Shown: positions 10,867-23,557, numbered from the stretch's first letter. The stretch is DNA of 64,000 bases from Selaginella moellendorffii (GCF_000143415.4 NW_003314292.1:943666-1007665), one strand, 5' to 3'. Numbers and translations: made by a program. Notes: generated from the sequence alone by a model not told the origin.

Positions 10867-13726
10867 ATGGCTGGGACAAGGGAGCTCCAGTGCCAGATCC
10901 GCCAGGAAATGGCGAGCAGGATGGAGAAGGAGCTCGCATCACCTCCAGAGCGCTGGGGGGATTGGTGAGTTCTTCCTTGCTCGTTTTGATTTTTTTTTGC
11001 CTAGCTGAGGAACTTAGAAACAATGTAGGTACTATTTCGTGCATATCCCGCAAGGGAAACAGTTTCCCATCTACTCGAGACGAAGAGCCCGCCAAGGTGG
11101 AAGGCTGAAGGCTTTCTTTACAAGTTTTTTTGACAAGAACAGTGAAGTTATGATCGACATCAATGAGCTTGCTGCCGAGCACGGTAAAGTTTTGAGGATC
11201 TTTCCTTGTTTCTCTCTTCTTCCTAATTACACAAGTGTAGGCCATGCGCAGCTTGGAGTTTTTAAGCTATCCAGAGACCACAAACTGTTAGCATACACGA
11301 TCGACTTGGGTGGCAACGAGATGTTCACATTGTTTATCAAAGACTTGGAAACTGATAGCCTCCTCCTGGAGCACAAAACCGATGGTGTAGTAAGTGTGCA
11401 GTGGTCTGATACTGGAGAATATCTTTACTACACTTGTAGTGATGTGGCACAGCGACCTCACAGGTTTCTAGTTGAAGTTTCTTCTAGAATCATTTTTTCT
11501 CGATCTCGACAGGGTTTTGTTGTGGAACTTGCGATCTAAAGATGATGACATTGCAATTTATCACGACGACAATCCAAAGAACTTTGTTGATGTTACAAGA
11601 ACCAAAAACTGGCAGTACGTTTTGATTAATGTCAACTCAAAGACGTCCTCTGAGGTAATTGCGTTTCACAAATGTGTTGCTCGAGCCTCTACAGGACAGA
11701 TTTTTCTGGTAGATCCGAAAACTTCAGCCACAACATTGTGGAAAGTTGCAGATAGAGTTGATGGCATCCAGTATTTCGTGGAACACCATGAAGAGCACCT
11801 GTATATTCTTACCAATTTTTTGGGCGACAAGAAGCTAGCGTCGCTAGGAAACAACTATCGGCTTGTCCGCTGCAAGACAGATAGCTTGACCTCGAAGGCG
11901 TGGGAGGTAAGTCAATTCTCGTTTTTTTCACAGCAAATACTGAAACACTTTAGGAGGTTGTCCCAGTCGAGAGCGAAAATTGGATAGAGGATATGGATAT
12001 TTTTGCGAAGCATTTGATCTTATACAGACGACAAAATGGTCTTCCCATTGTGCATGTTTTCAACCTGGATGTAAGCATATGGTGAAAGTTTTGGTCTCAC
12101 TAATCTCTTTCCTTTCAGAGCCTGAAAACTCCTCCTTGGACTGTAAACCTTCCCTCCGGGATAACAGTTCTTACTCCTGGAGCAAACTGTGACTTCAATT
12201 CGTCTACTCTACGGCTGTCGATATCTTCACTGGTGGTAAGCTCTCTTTCTTTCTTGCATTAGATGTTCGGCAATATAAAGATTGGGCATGTAACGAAATC
12301 TGGAGAAATAGCGGGGCCACGTACATTGGAGCACATGGTTGATGTTTGTCTTCACTCGGAGGTAAGAGGTTTTTATCTTTGTTCGTTTGAGGTTGCCATA
12401 TATTTCTTGTCTCTAGGGAGACCGTCTTTTGTCTCAACGGCTTCTAAGATCACTAAAAAATCGCTTCGCTTCTACGAAAGAGGTGACTGTCTTCCAGCAC
12501 TTGCTTTTAAATTGAATCTCGCTGTTTTATCTTTAGTACAGGTCGGCGTGTTTGAGATGGTCGACAACGGTTTACGAGCGGTAGAAAATCCCAGTTTGAA
12601 GTTTCTTTCTGATAGAACTGGGGAGGACACTAATGCATCAGCCACCGTTGGGGTGGCTTTGGAAGGATCTCGGCCGCTGCTGGTTGAAATCCAGGTAAGC
12701 GACTTCTAGGATTTACGTTGGATGATGATACTTTTAGCCAAATCTGAGCGTTGTCTGGCTGCTCTAGCTTTCCAGGTTCAACGAGAGACCGGTGGTAGAT
12801 TCTTTGGAATTTCCCGAGTTTCGAGTGAGCTGGACTGCCAAGAACAGTTTCTCTGACTTGCCATGATCTGACTTTAAAACCGAGAAGCGTATCTGACAAC
12901 GATCAAAAGCTAAAGTTTTCTCCGGCATGAACGCGCGTTTTGCAGGTCTTATGATCTCCTGCCACTTCACTGCCAAGTAAAAGAACGTTCACTGGAGTGG
13001 ATCCATCTCGATTCAATCTGATTGTTGCCGTAAGTCACTCCATAAATATTCTCCACTTTTGTGAGGCTTGACGCTGTGATGCCAGGTCTTACTCAAACAA
13101 GCGCGCTTGAGACTTGCAAGACAGGTGCGTTCTATACTTTGTGATAGCAAAAGTTATGCTGAAATACTGCTCTAGGATATTTTTGTTAATGTCGTTGGAG
13201 GCTTTCGTTTGGAAGAGCCCGCCACAGATATTGCTGTTGCCGTCGCTATTGCCAGCAGGTACTTTCTCTCGACTAGCTGGGCATACCAACTCACGAGCTT
13301 CGTCTTGCTTGCAGCTATATAGAAAGGCCGGTTCCTCGGGACACAGTCTTCGTTGGTGAGCTAGGACTTGGGGGAGAGCTGCGCTTTGTAAGTTCTTACG
13401 TGGTTTCTCACTTTTCAATGCTGGAAGTTCCGTCCATGCAGGTAGCTCAACTCGAAAGGCGACTGTTTGAGGCATCCAAGCTGGGTTTCAAGAAATGCAT
13501 CGTCCCACAGGGTGCTAAAGGAGTCAAGGTGGACGGAATGGAGCTTATTCTTTGCTCGACCCTCAAGGACGTTCTAGAGAAAGTCTTCAACTACAAGAGC
13601 CTGCCCCAGCAGCGAAAGAGTGGAGCCACGGTTCATTTGGATGCGTTTCCGGAAGAAGACGGGGTGTGTGGTGAGGTCCAAGTCGGGCAGGACGCTCTTG
13701 ACGATGATCTTGCTAATGATAAGTAA
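10867..13726 (+). CDS. Chimeric gene: oligopeptidase B N-terminal half joined to RadA/Sms C-terminal half
   Basis: Exons up to about 12,235 encode the N-terminal and beta-propeller part of an S9A oligopeptidase B (IPQGKQFPIYSRR, then GVFKLSRDHKLLAYTIDL, then DFNSSTLRLSISSLV). Exons from about 12,263 encode RadA/Sms, beginning in the ATPase core (GHVTKSGEIAGPRTLEHMVD), then GVFEM and RPLLVEIQ, then the Lon-like domain (VNVVGGFRLEEPATDIAVA, FVGELGLGGELR). The junction lies in an intron and keeps phase 0, so the frame continues. The oligopeptidase catalytic Ser/Asp/His domain is missing, as are the RadA zinc finger and Walker A. Introns are 40-60 nt except one of about 250 nt (12,694-12,945). 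The exon after it contains an in-frame TGA at 12,952-12,954 unless another acceptor is used. The 5' exon is truncated against an LTR. It is probably a pseudogene-like chimera, and its expression is unknown. Confidence 0.75.
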
Positions 13727-14345
13727 TAAGCTTTTGCATCGTAAAATTTTAATGTCACAGGTGTACATATAATCTAGGAGCTTATACGAATTGTAAATAA
13801 CCATATCGTTCCAAGGATATAGATCTAGCAATACGATTGGTGGTCTTGATTGTTCTCTTAGCCTCAACAGGCATCACCCAGAAGAGGGTGGAGGGGCTGT
13901 GATTGTCGCCTACCTTGGACAGTGCTCGTGTGATCCCCTTCCTCGTCGTGCAGAGCTAGAACATTGCAACGCTGGAGTGGCTGCTTGGAACTAGTGGCAC
14001 GTAGAGGATTGGGCCACAAGAAGAAGAGTGAATCTTTATAAAATGACTAACTGTCATTGAAAATGGAGTTTGATCCAAGGAGAGGCAGGTGAGGACAATC
14101 GACTTTCAATGAATATGCTTGTTATTAATAATGTAAAATACATTGGCTTTTATTATTTTTATATAAAAATAAGAAATTAAAATAGCATTATTTTAATTAA
14201 GATTATAGTTAAAATTATTCCTCCAAAATATTTTCTTAAAACCATTTTCATAAAATGTTACTATTAATTGTCTGGTATCTTTTATTTTTAAAATTGTAAA
14301 TACTATATAGTTTGAGAAAAATACATTATTATTTTTCCATATAAG
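13727..14345. other. Intergenic stretch, no gene seen
   Basis: This is the 3' flank of the chimeric gene followed by AT-rich DNA, ending at a family-D LTR. I see no coding or RNA feature. Confidence 0.5.
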
Positions 14346-14621
14346 TGTAAACTCTTAAATTTGGATTTCCCGGGAAGTCACTAAAGCTTAGTATTATTCA
14401 AATCCAAAGATGTTTAACCCTAAATATCCCAAGACCCTTAATCAATTAAAAAAAAGGGTACATTTTTATTCCTAAGCCATTTCGTTCTATATTTAAACTA
14501 TTACGGATTGTCTCTCGAATTGTTCCCTTTGGTTGCTTACAATTTATCATGTTTTCTTACAAGTTCACACCCTCGTCAACAGAAGCTTAAAGTCATAACT
14601 CTTCTGACAGCCCCATTCTCT
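14346..14621 (-). mobile_element. TRIM family D copy, left half, split by gypsy-2
   Basis: A family-D LTR (14,346-14,541, TGTAAAC to GCTTACA) is followed by part of the internal region, which is cut at 14,621 by the gypsy-2 3' LTR. The other half lies at 21,848-22,156. The outer flanks are ATAAG (14,341-14,345) and ATAAA (22,157-22,161), a likely 5-bp target duplication with one mismatch. Confidence 0.6.
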
Positions 14622-14816
14622 TGTTATAATCTGGCGCAAAAAGACAAAGATCTAATTGCCCTAGATTATGCTATGCCACCTCTTGAGGTCCCTCACTACT
14701 TAACCGCATTGCCGCTCCACAAAGTAGGTTAAGTCCCTTACCCTAACATGCCTTAATATACCCTTGAGTGTCCTTTTGACAAACGTTGACCATGTGGTCA
14801 AAGCTAGCACCTAACA
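14622..14816 (-). mobile_element. 3' LTR of gypsy-2
   Basis: It is a direct repeat of 21,631-21,847, sharing the GACAAAGATCTAATTGCCCT region and the GACCATGTGGTCAAAGCT region. On the minus strand it starts TGTTAGG and ends ATAACA. A purine tract (TTAGGGGGAAGAAT, 14,817-14,830) precedes it as expected for a polypurine tract. Confidence 0.8.
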
Positions 14817-17800
14817 ATTCTTCCCCCTAACAAAGTCCTTGTTCCAATGACAAGTTATACTGGTGATCACCCTTTCTAGGGAACCTGCTCAGGTCTATCT
14901 TCCACAGTCGTATACATCAAGGAGGCATTGGGCCGTCACTCTGAGATAGTACACCTTTCAATTGGCTAACATAAAATTCCAGATGAATTTTCACCCCAAC
15001 TAGTAGCCACACCTGATAAGCCGCTTTACCAATACGCTCTAGTACTTTATATAGACCAGCATATCGATGGGAAAGTTTATCACTCTTCCTTGTCTGTAAA
15101 GGCACCAAGGTGTTTTGCCGCTCACTTGACGGAAAGATCACTTGCACGAAGACGAGATCCCCCACCTTATATTCCCAGAATTGGCGATGCTCATTAGCAA
15201 ACTTCTCTGCTCTATCCTGAGTTGCCTGCAAATTCTATTTGCACACCACTAGAATCTCATCAAGTTCTGTAGCCAGATCAGTTGCTTCGGAATCAAGCTT
15301 ATCTTGAATGTCCTTACTTAAATGCAATCTCAACTCCACCGCTATTCAAGGATGCCTTTCAAATATGGCAAAATAAGGATTTAGCTTGGTTCCACAGTAT
15401 TGGCTATTGTTGTAAGCAAATTGCACTAATGGAAGATATAGATCCCACTATCCTTGCCTTTGACCAATGCTACAACGTAGCATATCCTTCACCACCTGAT
15501 TCACACGCTTGGTTTGCCCATCTGTCTGAGAATGATCTCTACTCGAGAGTTTCAAAGTCACTTGCATATCCTTTGCAAAGCTCTTCCAAAATCCACTAGT
15601 GAACTTTGAATCTCAATCATTAATGATATTCTCTGGCAAACCAAAATCAAGAAAAACCTTCTCCAAGTAAACCATAGCCAAGTCTGAGGCAATAACAATC
15701 TTCTAAAGAGCCAACAACTGCACATACTTCGTCAACCAATCCACTATAACCCATACTTGCTCCTTTTGCCTCAATGTTCATGGTAAACAAGTAATGAAGT
15801 CCATAGAGATACTACACCAACAACTCTTAGGAATAGGTAAAGGTTGCAAAAGTCCCCTTAGCTTTTCCTATGGCACCTTAACCTGCTAACAGAGCTCGCA
15901 TGATTTACAATACTTGAGGATATTACCTTTCATATTCCTCCAATAAAAATTGTGCTTAATCAACTCATACGTCTTTTTCCCCCTAAAATGACTGGCTTCT
16001 AGATGATCATGATAGTGGGATAAAACTTGAGTAATTAACACATCCACCTGTGGCAAATATACATAGTCATTGTAGTAGAGAATCCTATCCACCAATGAGA
16101 AAGGGGCTTCCATCTGGTCTTGCAAAGAGGCCACCTTAACATCTTGAGCTTAAGCATGCTCAACAAACTACCCAAACTCACTGACCACCTTACTCAAATG
16201 ATGATAAAATTGTGTTTGTAACATTGTCACATGACGAACACGAGATAAAGCATCTGCCATCATATTTGATTTTCCCGGATGATACTCAATAGGAAACTCC
16301 CTAAACTCCATGAGTTTGACCATCCAACGAGCTTGCCTAGTGTTCAACTCCTTCTATGTGAAAAGATACACAAGTGGTTTGTAATCTGTCAACACCACAA
16401 ACACTGCACCATAAAGATAATGCTGTCACGTCCGCAAAGCATGAACAATAGAGAGTAACTCTTACTTATATGTGGAATAGTGTTGCTCCATGAAATTCAA
16501 AGTTTGACTCTCATATGCAATAGGTTGTCCCTCTTGCATGAGAACTCCTCCCAGTGCATAACCACTTGCATCGCATATCACCTCATAAGGTTTTGATGGA
16601 TCAACAATGTGAAGCACTGGAGTTTTGCTCGACAATCGTTTCAGTGCCACAAAACTCTCCTCTTGTGACTTCTTCCACTCGAATGACACATTCTTGCGTA
16701 ATAACCATGTCAAAGGCATCGCAAACATAGCCACCTCTACAAACTTATGCTAGAAACGTTAGTAGTAACTAACCATACCAAGAAAACTATACAACTCGGC
16801 CACTGTAGTCGGTGTAGGCTAGTTTTCCACCACAGCCACCTTCCTTGGATCTGTCTTGACACCCTTAGATGTCACAATATGGCCTAAATATTCCACCTCT
16901 AACTTTGCAAACTCACATTTTCTCTTCTTGGCATAAAGTTTGCTATCTCAAAGTAATAAAAGAACTTTGCGCAAATGCACCTTATGCTCCCCATATTCTT
17001 GCTAAAAACAAGAATCTCATCCAAGAAAATCTCCACAAACTCATAAAGATAATGCCTAAATACCTCCGTCATCAACCGAGTAAATGTGGCTAGTGCATTC
17101 GTCAAACCAAATGGCATAACTGTAAACTCAAAATGTCCAAAGCTTGTGTTGAATGCCGTATTGGAGATAAATGCATCATCCATTGCAATCTGATGATATC
17201 CACTCCTTAGATCAATCTTGGTAAACACTCATGCTTCACCAAGCTTATCTAAAATATCATCCACATGTGCCATCGGCATCTTATCCTTCACTGTCTTCTT
17301 GTTCAAGGCACAGTAGTCAATACACATCCACATTAAACTGTCCTTCTTCTTCACAAGCAAGGCCGGAGCACTAAACAGAGACTTACTTGGCTAAATAAAT
17401 CCAAACTCAAGTAACTCCTTGACTTGTTGTTGAACTTCTTGCTCCTCCGCATAACTTAACCAAAATGAATGCCGGTAAATTGGCTGCATCCCTGGCTCCA
17501 ATATAATCCCATGCTCCACACCTCGTAATGGAGGCAACCCATGAGGAAGTTCAAATGGAAAAACATCAGAAAACTCGTCAAGTACATCCTGTACTACTGC
17601 TTCTCCCCTGCACGTGCCTTGGTCCCCCAAGTCATAAATAAACAACAAGTAACACAAAAGTGCTTTTCCATTACAACAAGCCCATTTCAAAGATGTATGT
17701 AAGTGACTAAATTTTCCATTCTACTTTAGTCACTTAACCACACCTCTGACCACTTGGAGGAGTCTCACTCACAACCTCCATAAGTCCAACTCAGGACATG

Positions 17801-20800
17801 GGACCTGCTTGTCCCGAGAATGGCATCTATGCCACTCATCCTTTGCACTTAGTCCAAGTGCTCCACATGTCCAGTCCCAAGATCGACACCCCAAGATACC
17901 ACCGACATATCAGCCCATTACGCTAAGGCTATGCTCCTTTACCTTGGTCACACCGGTGGTCTAACACCAGTTGCGTCACCGTCCTGTCTCTCAAGGACTG
18001 GGGCATCCATCCATGACTGATTATCCCAAATCCACTCCTTAGTATCCTTAGGATGCCCGCAAGCATGGGGAATAGCCTTCCCCAATATCCCTTTCCGGTC
18101 CTCACCAAGACCCTTTCTATCCATGGCCGTGTTTGCTATCACTGCCACTTGTTCAAGGCCCACATGCCCGACCACTAAGTCCCCTAGTCTCCTGGGACTT
18201 CCTCTTCCCATGACCGCATCCCTGGTTTCTACACTCGAGGATTGCTCCTCTTCCTTTTCACAGGCTGGGACTTCGGGACAACATTTCGGAACACTGTGGC
18301 CTTATGCAGGCCCCATGGGTACTCTCCCCACCTTCTGCCTTTAGGTGCTCTAGCCATGGGTTTAGAGCAAGGTTCCGTTGAGCCACATTAGGTATCCAAG
18401 TAGGTAGTGCCACCCACACTTGGACTGGGAGCATCGGCCATTCAATCTCCTGGGGGAACTAGAGTCGGCTCTTGAACACTTCACCAAGCTACCCCACTTG
18501 TCAGTCCGTATTCACTCTAGTCTTGGACTTCTCAATGGATATCCCATCACCCAACACTTGGGCACAACCTTCCTGGGCCAAACTGGCCTTTCCTGGCCAA
18601 ACGGGCTCCACTGGAGTCCTCCCCCTACTATACTTTTGGAGCTCACCAAACCCCCCAGGGTCTGGGAGACGAACGCTTTGGGCTTTCACCCTCTCAGACT
18701 CGGACTCGGACTCGAACTCAGACTCGGTCCTGGCCTCGGCCTTGGTCTCGGTCTTGGTCCCGGTCTCGGTCTCGACTTCAGACTCCATCTCAGGTCCTTC
18801 TCGGACTCCATCTCATATTCCATCTCGGGTCCATCTCGGACTCCATCTCGGGTCCATCTCGGACTCCATCTCGGGTCCATCTCGAACTCCATCTCGGTCC
18901 ATCTCAGACTCCATCTCGAACTCCAACTCGGGTCCATCTCAGACTCCATCTCGGTCCATATCGAACTCCATCTTAGACTCCATCTCGGACTCCATCTTGG
19001 ACTCCATCTCGGTCCATCTCGGATTCCATCTCAGACTCTAGCTCGGGTCCATCTCGGACTCCATATTGGTCCATATCGGACTCCATCTCGGACTCCATCT
19101 CGGGTCCATCTCGGACTCCATCTCGGGTCCATCTCGGACTCCATCTCGGTCCATATCGGTCTATATCGGACTCCATCTTGGACTCCATCTTGGGTCCATC
19201 TCGAGTCCACCTCGGACTCCACCTTAGACTCCATCTCGGACTCCATCTCGGACACTTCCATGTGTCATGTTTTGGTCCTCTTGTGTCCCCTTTTCTAGAG
19301 ACTCACTCATGGCTTGCCTCGTGCTTGTTCCTCGAGCACTTCATTGGGAGTTCCACTCCCACTCTCAACCTTTTCAAGTCGGAGCTTTTAGTCCAAATGT
19401 GTTACACTCGTTTGGCTTTTGTTTCGGCCACTACAACGTGGCGCCCTTTCGGCTCCACTTTGGGGCCTAGGGATTTTGTGTCTCACAATGTAGTGGAGAG
19501 CATAACAATTGGAGGTTGAACTCCCTCTCCAAACCACACATTTTTAACACCACTGTACTCAAGCAAGACATGCTTAATACTCCACTTTATCTCTAGATCC
19601 ACTTTCACCAACCATGGCATCCCAAGAATGAGATCCACATGATAGATATCCATGAGATAAAAAGTGTGGTTTTGCCAACCAACACTTCCAGCCCCTTAAC
19701 ACAAGCATCTAAATGTTAAGCAAAGGTAGCTGCACCTTCCACCGTGTATAGAAGAACTCCTCGTGTGACTAGGCCATGCTCCATAACAAACTTTGCCGAA
19801 ACAAAGTTGTCATCACTCCCACTATCCAGTAAAATCCACACTAGATTGCCATAGAACACTCCCTCCATCATTAAAGTTGATTCATGAGTATCCTCAAGCT
19901 CCATCTTATTCCACATACAATTGAGCTGATGAGCAATGATCGAAAGTTTCTTCCTCCGACCAGAATGGTCGTTCTCGTCATCCTCATGTTGCAAAGTTTG
20001 CAACTTTTGAGTATCTGACTTACCGTGAGTAGAAGATTGGCCATTATTCATGCCTTGTTGCTTGTTCTTTAGCTGTGGATAGTCAGCCTTGTAATGTCCA
20101 AGTTCACTACAATGATGACAACCCTGTCTATAATTCTTCACAAAGAACTTTGCTTCTTGGACCTCTTTGCATCCGAAGTAGTCACCACTGACTTCAACTT
20201 ATGAAAACCTATATTGTACAACCTTCCCATTTCTAGCTGGTCGTGTATGCCTGTTTACTGTTGACATTGGTGGCATAGCAATATCAATAGCAACATTTGA
20301 GGAAGTCTTCAGCTTGAAAATAGCTCTCTCTAAACTTTCAATCTCTTCTTTCAAAAGATTGCAGCTTCGCTCAACTGGCCACTCCTTTGGCACAGAATCT
20401 GGCTTCAAGATAAGAGCTGTGGATCTAGTTTGTATGAGTAACATCAATCCCACAACAGTAAATCCAACTTGATTGGCAACCCTTTACCCCTAGATCTCAA
20501 CAGCCCCAGAAACATGGTACTATTGAAGAACTTGAACATGAGCGCACAAATGCAAGACACTGACCTTGATTCCCAATCATTTCAGAGAAACATGCATTAC
20601 TCTTAGCACTGACTCTTTGAATTGCCCAGTTGATATGAGAAACTGGCTCACGAGCAATAATCTTCTCAACCTCTAGCACCAGATTTACTAATGTAACAAT
20701 TGGCACCTTTTCCACTCCATGTTCCTTAGTTCTTCTCCGGTGTCGTGGAACAGAATGGTAGTCAAACTCTGGACGGTGAGAGCTAGAATGTTCCCATCCT

Positions 20801-21606
20801 TGTGTCCACAACGATCATCACGACGATTCTCGACAAAAAGACTCTACAAACACTTGCGAGACTTGTGCTTGTCATTGTTAAGTCGACGAGCCGCATCAAA
20901 GAGCTCCTTCAAACTCTTTGTAGGCTGGAGAATGACGCAAGTGTTACTGCATGCTCTCACTATGAAGGCCATCAATGAAGTAAGACTTGTTCTGATCTGG
21001 ATTCTTTGTTGGAACACAACTAATCAAGCGAGTAAGCTTCTCAATATAGTCCCCGAGCATCATTTTTCCTTGCTGGAAATATCGAAGTTCTATGAGAGCA
21101 TTCTCCACATTGTAGTGAGGGGCAAAACGTAAACGGAAAGTAGCCTCAAACTCATCCATGGTAGACATTGGTGGTTTCTTATCCACAACACAAGACTCCT
21201 CAAGCCAATTCCACTATCGAAGACTCGTATCACGCAAAACCATTGAAATAGCCACTAAAGCCTCTGCATTCGAAGTTCCCCTAGCAACCAAGAACTTCTT
21301 CACATTGGTTAGCCAAGCAAGACACTTGTCCACACCACCATCACTGGAAAAAGTTGGAATCTTAAGTCAATCTACCAAAGAAGGCTTACTTAGAGTGCTA
21401 CCACATTCAGCCTTGAGTGCCTCAACACGCCCACACATGGTATCCATCATGCCATGCATCTTGTCTTGCATCTCTTGCTGATTTTGATTAAGAGCTTACA
21501 GCTCATGAACCACATCTTGAATGGTCCAAATCTCTGCAACTCCATCGGCACCATCGTCGGCATCACCATTGAGAATAGGATTCCAACGTTTATCTTGGTT
21601 GGCCAT
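14817..21606 (-). mobile_element. Gypsy-2: decayed Ty3/gypsy internal region
   Basis: From right to left: Gag starting MANQDKRWNP at 21,606 and continuing through about 20,200, a CCHC-type zinc knuckle and protease with LLDSGSDDNF (19,716-20,141), the start of reverse transcriptase (17,391-17,690), its core with MPFGLTN (16,899-17,228), RNase H (16,462-16,734), the integrase zinc-binding domain (15,886-16,134) and the integrase C-terminus (14,917-15,231). Frames are broken by many stops. The YVDD box reads FLDE, which alone should abolish polymerase activity. A primer-binding site of the TTGGTATTAGAGC type sits between the 5' LTR and Gag. A solo LTR is inserted between protease and reverse transcriptase. 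Confidence 0.85.
17698..19487 (+). mobile_element. Solo LTR of family B inside gypsy-2, with expanded tandem repeat
   Basis: A 1.79-kb unit begins TGTAAGTGACT, ends GTGTCTCACA, and has a perfect 5-bp target duplication ATGTA (17,693-17,697 and 19,488-19,492). It matches the copy at 3,422-4,721 in reverse. The extra length comes from tandem GACTCCATCTCGGGTCCATC units at about 18,690-19,260. Long ORFs through those units on both strands are artefacts of a repeat without stops. Confidence 0.85.
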
Positions 21607-21630
21607 CACAACCAACTGCTCTAATACCAA

Positions 21631-21847
21631 TGTTATGATCCAGCGTAAAAAGACAGAGATTTAATTGCCCTAGACTATGCTATGCCACCTCTTGAAGTTC
21701 CTCGCCACCCAACCACCCCCGAGCTACCTCAAAAGCTCCATTGTGAGCCCTAGGGTAGGTTAAGTCCTTTACCCTAACATACCTTAATACACCCTTGAGC
21801 CTCCCTTTGACCAATGTTGACCACATGGTCAAAGCTGGGACTTAACA
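21631..21847 (-). mobile_element. 5' LTR of gypsy-2
   Basis: It is the direct-repeat partner of 14,622-14,816. On the minus strand it ends ATAACA and is followed at once by TTGGTATTAGAGCAG, a tRNA-Met-type primer-binding site, and then by the Gag ATG. Confidence 0.8.
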
Positions 21848-22156
21848 ACACCCTACCCCTTGGGTTAAGTCCAATCGAAGCAAATTGGACCAACCAAATG
21901 TCAATCAATATATGGTGTGATTCTTTTAGCCAACCAACAGAATTAAACTCGAGACTGCTTTAATACCAAACGTAAGCTCATAAATTTAGACTTCCCAAGA
22001 GGTCACCCAACCCAGTATTATTCAAATCTAAAGACAGTATATCACAAAACCTTTAATTGATTTAAAAAGGGGGTGCACTTTTATTTATAGGCCCTTTCTC
22101 TTTATATTTAAATCCTTATGGATTGTCTTTTGAATTATTCTCTTTAGTTGCTTACA
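21848..22156 (-). mobile_element. TRIM family D copy, right half
   Basis: It holds the remaining internal region, the primer-binding motif (TTTGGTATTAAAGCAG on the minus strand, about 21,955-21,970) and one LTR (21,971-22,156). Together with 14,346-14,621 this rebuilds one short element into which gypsy-2 inserted. A further family-D fragment lies at about 22,440-22,520. Confidence 0.6.
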
Positions 22157-23080
22157 ATAAAGTCTTAACAATGGAGTGAGGATGAGTAAATATGGTTATG
22201 GAGCAAAGATAAATAATATGTATTATGAAATGAGGATAAATATAATGAGTTTAAATGAAATGTTTATAACCCCAATGCAATTATGTTAAATAAATAAGAT
22301 AGTGGAATAAACTGAGGATAAACATAATAAATCCAAATGAAATTAATGCTTCAAAACTTCTTTTCTTTCGAGAAAGGGATAACAAGGATGTAAAAGATAA
22401 CCAAAGTGAGTATGAATGAAAATTGAGAGCTATAGTTATCCCAAAATTCTTATTTATGGAACATTTCTCTTTATATTTAAATCCCTATAAATTGTCTCAT
22501 TCTCTTTGGTTGCTTATGCAGTGCTACATAAGAACAAAGGTCATAAGTCTGAGTTAATAAGATTGAAATGCTAACCAAAGGGAAAACACAAGTTAAAGTC
22601 CAAATTAATAGTAGTCTTAAATTATGGCCAGTAGGCAAACTTTAAAATGGGATATTTGTAGTTAACTCTTCAAAATGATATTTATGTCATATCTATAATA
22701 CATGTGATTATGGGATGAAATTTGAATATACTATCACTATGGATCCTTAAAACCTTAGAGGATAAATAGGGATAAAATAGTCATTAAGGGCTTTCACATC
22801 AAGCAATTGCCTCTTTTTCAGTTGACTTAAGGGGAGAGATATAACATGCACTACATATGATATTGAAGTAAATGGTACAGGTTAGATTCCCATTTATTAG
22901 TGGCTACTGAAAATATAATATACTTTAAAATAGCTACTAAAGGAGCAATTACCCTTTTTCAAGTTAGTTTATGAATAAAATAGGTATTAAACACTATAAT
23001 ATATTAAAGTATATTTATTTATTTATTTATTTATATATATATATATATTTATTTATTTATTTATTTATTTATTTATATAG
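22157..23080. other. AT-rich gap with TTTA/TA microsatellite
   Basis: No gene is seen. A TTTA and TA microsatellite occupies about 23,008-23,080 and directly abuts the gypsy-3 LTR. Confidence 0.6.
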
Positions 23081-23254
23081 TGAGTGCGTAGAATATAGAA
23101 AGGGAATACAAAAAATATGCTTATCAATTAGCCCAAAAACTTTAGCTTATATACAAGAGCAAGTGGTCCAAATTGAAACCAAAGAGACAACTACCAAAAT
23201 CCCACTATAGTAATATTAGTATATGGCATCGTAACTATATATTTATACCTCACA
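23081..23254 (-). mobile_element. 3' LTR of gypsy-3
   Basis: On the minus strand it starts TGTGAGGTATAAATA after a purine tract GAGAGGAGGGGAAAA (23,255-23,269). It is a direct repeat of 40,883-41,034, with shared blocks CCCACTATA and TAATATTAGTATA. The partner lies 17.6 kb away because of the large insertion. Confidence 0.75.
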
Positions 23255-23533
23255 TTTTCCCCTCCTCTCAGAATAATGAAAGACCATTAGAGTTCTCTTG
23301 TAAATAGGCTAAGATTTGGTGGAATATCAGGAGGAAGCATTGGTGGATCTGTATGTGGTATCAATTGTTCATGATCCCTTTGTACAAAATGTTTCAATCA
23401 CACAATTTTTGGAGGATCGGCCTATTGGATGTCATGTTGAACCTCATAAATTTATGGTCCAATTTGCCGCAACACCAATACAGTCCTTTCCACTAAGCAA
23501 AGAGCGCCTTAGATAAACCATATATTGTAAGAT

Positions 23534-23557
23534 AAGCTTTATTTCGTTAAAGTGGGA
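23534..23557 (+). repeat. Left terminal inverted repeat of the large transposon
   Basis: It starts AAGCTTTATTTCG and ends AAAGTGGGA. It is followed by ATTGTCATTATCCCACTTG, an inverted partner of the GTGGGA motif. Confidence 0.9.

Noticed and set aside
18420-19298. Long plus-strand ORF (292 codons) and minus-strand ORFs in the same place
   Set aside because: They run through the tandem GACTCCATCTCGG repeats of a solo LTR. All frames are open because the repeat lacks stops.
22971-23210. ORF of 79 codons with Tyr/Ile/Phe repeats
   Set aside because: It is the translation of a TTTA/TA microsatellite next to an LTR.
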